This document shows positions 6,537-7,197 of a stretch of DNA of 7,197 nt, piece by piece. Origin of the DNA: Chloroflexota bacterium (GTDB lineage Bacteria > Chloroflexota > Dehalococcoidia > SZUA-161 > JAUWZY01); assembly GCA_030615045.1 (NCBI GenBank), contig JAUWZY010000046.1:1-7197 (forward strand). Reading direction: 5' to 3'. A program made the position numbers and the translations under genes. Below the pieces are notes generated by a model that saw only the letters and a program-made list of their open reading frames with translations, was not told where the DNA came from and did not search any database. Numbering within the stretch: the stretch's first letter is position 1; every line of letters starts with the position of its first letter.

Positions 6537-6565
6537 TTGACAAAGCGGCTACAACATGATAAAAA
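6537..6565 (+). promoter_or_regulatory. Predicted groES-groEL promoter
   Basis: A perfect -35 TTGACA (6537-6542) lies 17 bases before TAAAAA (6560-6565), a -10 with four of six consensus bases; GATAAA at 6558-6563 with a 15-base spacer is an alternative. Either puts the transcription start at about 6570-6573, inside the CIRCE element, the usual arrangement for a vegetative-sigma promoter repressed by HrcA. Confidence 0.65.
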
Positions 6566-6569
6566 ATAG

Positions 6570-6596
6570 TTAGCACTCTCAGGAGGAGAGTGCTAA
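6570..6596 (+). promoter_or_regulatory. CIRCE operator (HrcA-binding site)
   Basis: The sequence TTAGCACTC, nine bases, GAGTGCTAA is a perfect inverted repeat identical to the CIRCE consensus. HrcA dimers bind this element and repress chaperone genes; heat stress titrates GroEL away and inactivates HrcA. It lies at the predicted transcription start and 20 bases before the groES ATG, so it would also form a hairpin at the 5' end of the mRNA. The hrcA gene itself is not in the window. Confidence 0.97.
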
Positions 6597-6616
6597 TCTT
6601 AGGCGAGGAGGTCTGG

Positions 6617-6967
6617 ATGGCGGTAAACCTGGAGCCCATGGCTGACCGAGTTATTGTGAAGCCAATTGAAAAGGAGGAGGTGACCAAAGGGGGGCTTGTC
6701 ATTCCCGATACTGCCAAGGAGAGGCCGCAAGAGGGGGAGGTCATCGCGGTTGGCCCCGGCCGGCTCTCCGAGGATGGGAAGCGAATCCCGATAGATGTCA
6801 AAAAGGGAGACAGGGTAATTTATGCCAAGTTCGGCGGCACCGAGCTCAAGTATGATGATGTGGACTACCTAGTGCTGCGCGAGAGCGATATCTTAGCCAG
6901 AGTAAGCAAACGAAGCAAACCATCGGGGCCAATTGGCTCAACGAAACGTGCAGCCAAGGGTGATTAA
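6617..6967 (+). CDS. groES: Co-chaperonin GroES with C-terminal extension
   Basis: GroES (Cpn10) forms the heptameric lid of the GroEL folding chamber in the cytoplasm. The chosen ATG at 6617 has GAGGAGG five bases upstream and begins MAVNLEPMADRVIVKP, as the family does. The mobile loop that docks on GroEL is about residues 17-34 with the hydrophobic core GGLVIP (25-30). The rest, including GEVIAVGPGRL (40-50) and KFGGTELKYDDVDYLVLRESDILA, is standard. Family members usually end within a few residues of SDILA, at about 95-100 residues. This one is 116 long and continues from residue 97 with a tail rich in Lys, Arg, Ser and Pro (K98, R99, K101, K110, R111, K114). The tail starts with a 9-base near-duplication. 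groEL follows after 17 bases. Control is by CIRCE/HrcA. Confidence 0.97.
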   Translation: MAVNLEPMADRVIVKPIEKEEVTKGGLVIPDTAKERPQEGEVIAVGPGRLSEDGKRIPIDVKKGDRVIYAKFGGTELKYDDVDYLVLRESDILARVSKRSKPSGPIGSTKRAAKGD

Positions 6968-6984
6968 GGAAAGGAGGGCGAAGA

Positions 6985-7197
6985 ATGGCTAAACAACTGG
7001 CTTATCATGAGGATGCCAGAAGAGCGCTAAAGCGAGGGATCGATATCTTAGCCGATGCAGTCAGGCCCACTTTGGGGCCCAGGGGGCGTAGTGTGGTATT
7101 GGACAAGAGGTTTGGACCGCCAATGGTGATCGATGACGGCGTCACCATCGCCAAGGATATCGACGTAGAGGACCCATTTGAGAACATGGGGGTGCAG
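6985..7197 (+). CDS. groEL: Chaperonin GroEL, N-terminal 71 codons (cut by right edge)
   Basis: The frame opens with ATG at 6985, preceded by AAGGAGGG (6971-6978) at six bases, and stays open to the end of the window. The 71 residues carry the GroEL N-terminus: MAKQLAYHEDARRALKRG, then TLGPRGRSVVLDKRFGPP near 29-46 (part of the ATP-binding region), DDGVTIAKDI near 51-60 and DPFENMG just before the edge. The usual GPKGRNV wording appears here as GPRGRSV. GroEL is the double-ring ATP-dependent folding machine that works with GroES, encoded 17 bases upstream in the same transcript. The rest of the gene and its terminator are outside the window. Confidence 0.97.
   Translation, partial: MAKQLAYHEDARRALKRGIDILADAVRPTLGPRGRSVVLDKRFGPPMVIDDGVTIAKDIDVEDPFENMGVQ

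Noticed and set aside
6590..6616. GTG at 6590 as an earlier groES start, adding nine residues
   Set aside because: The GTG lies within the CIRCE repeat, and the ATG at 6617 has a better ribosome-binding site and gives the usual GroES N-terminus.

Overview
The window looks like chromosomal DNA from a bacterium of Chloroflexota type, with Dehalococcoidia-like lineages the best guess. The guess rests on the wording of the GroES, GroEL and UvrA sequences recalled against those groups, plus a standalone MetE/UroD-type protein and a DUF438-type PAS domain of the kind common in anaerobes. No 16S rRNA or other decisive marker is present, so the placement is an inference.

Layout. Bases 1-180 hold a possible plus-strand gene tail (ending at 56) and a mostly non-coding gap. 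From 175 to 6427 six genes lie on the minus strand. In transcription order they are uvrA (6427-3548), an HD-domain hydrolase (3551-3003), a MetE/UroD-like methyltransferase (2987-1899), a standalone PAS-domain protein (1866-1450), a DUF167/YggU protein (1460-1146) and a DUF3800 protein (1092-175). The first five are tightly packed (ATGA overlap, then gaps of 15 and 32 bases, then an 11-base overlap) and read as one operon. The DUF3800 gene follows a 53-base gap that has its own possible promoter. It has lower G+C in a sample I counted by hand (about 46% against 57% in uvrA), so it may be a separate acquisition.

The 189-base gap 6428-6616 is a divergent control region. A sigma-70-like promoter fires left into uvrA. 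A second fires right into groES-groEL and is overlapped by a perfect CIRCE operator, the HrcA repressor site. groES (6617-6967) is complete and carries a basic C-terminal tail of about 20 residues. groEL runs off the right edge after 71 codons.

How the genes work together: groES-groEL is the standard chaperonin operon under heat-shock repression. uvrA supplies the damage-recognition ATPase of nucleotide excision repair. Its downstream partners are poorly characterised: a probable phosphohydrolase, a zinc-dependent methyl-transfer enzyme, a small sensor domain and DUF167. Their co-transcription with uvrA is the most unusual feature here, but nothing proves a shared pathway. I see no CRISPR array, insertion sequence, tRNA or rRNA gene, and no convincing wholly new system.
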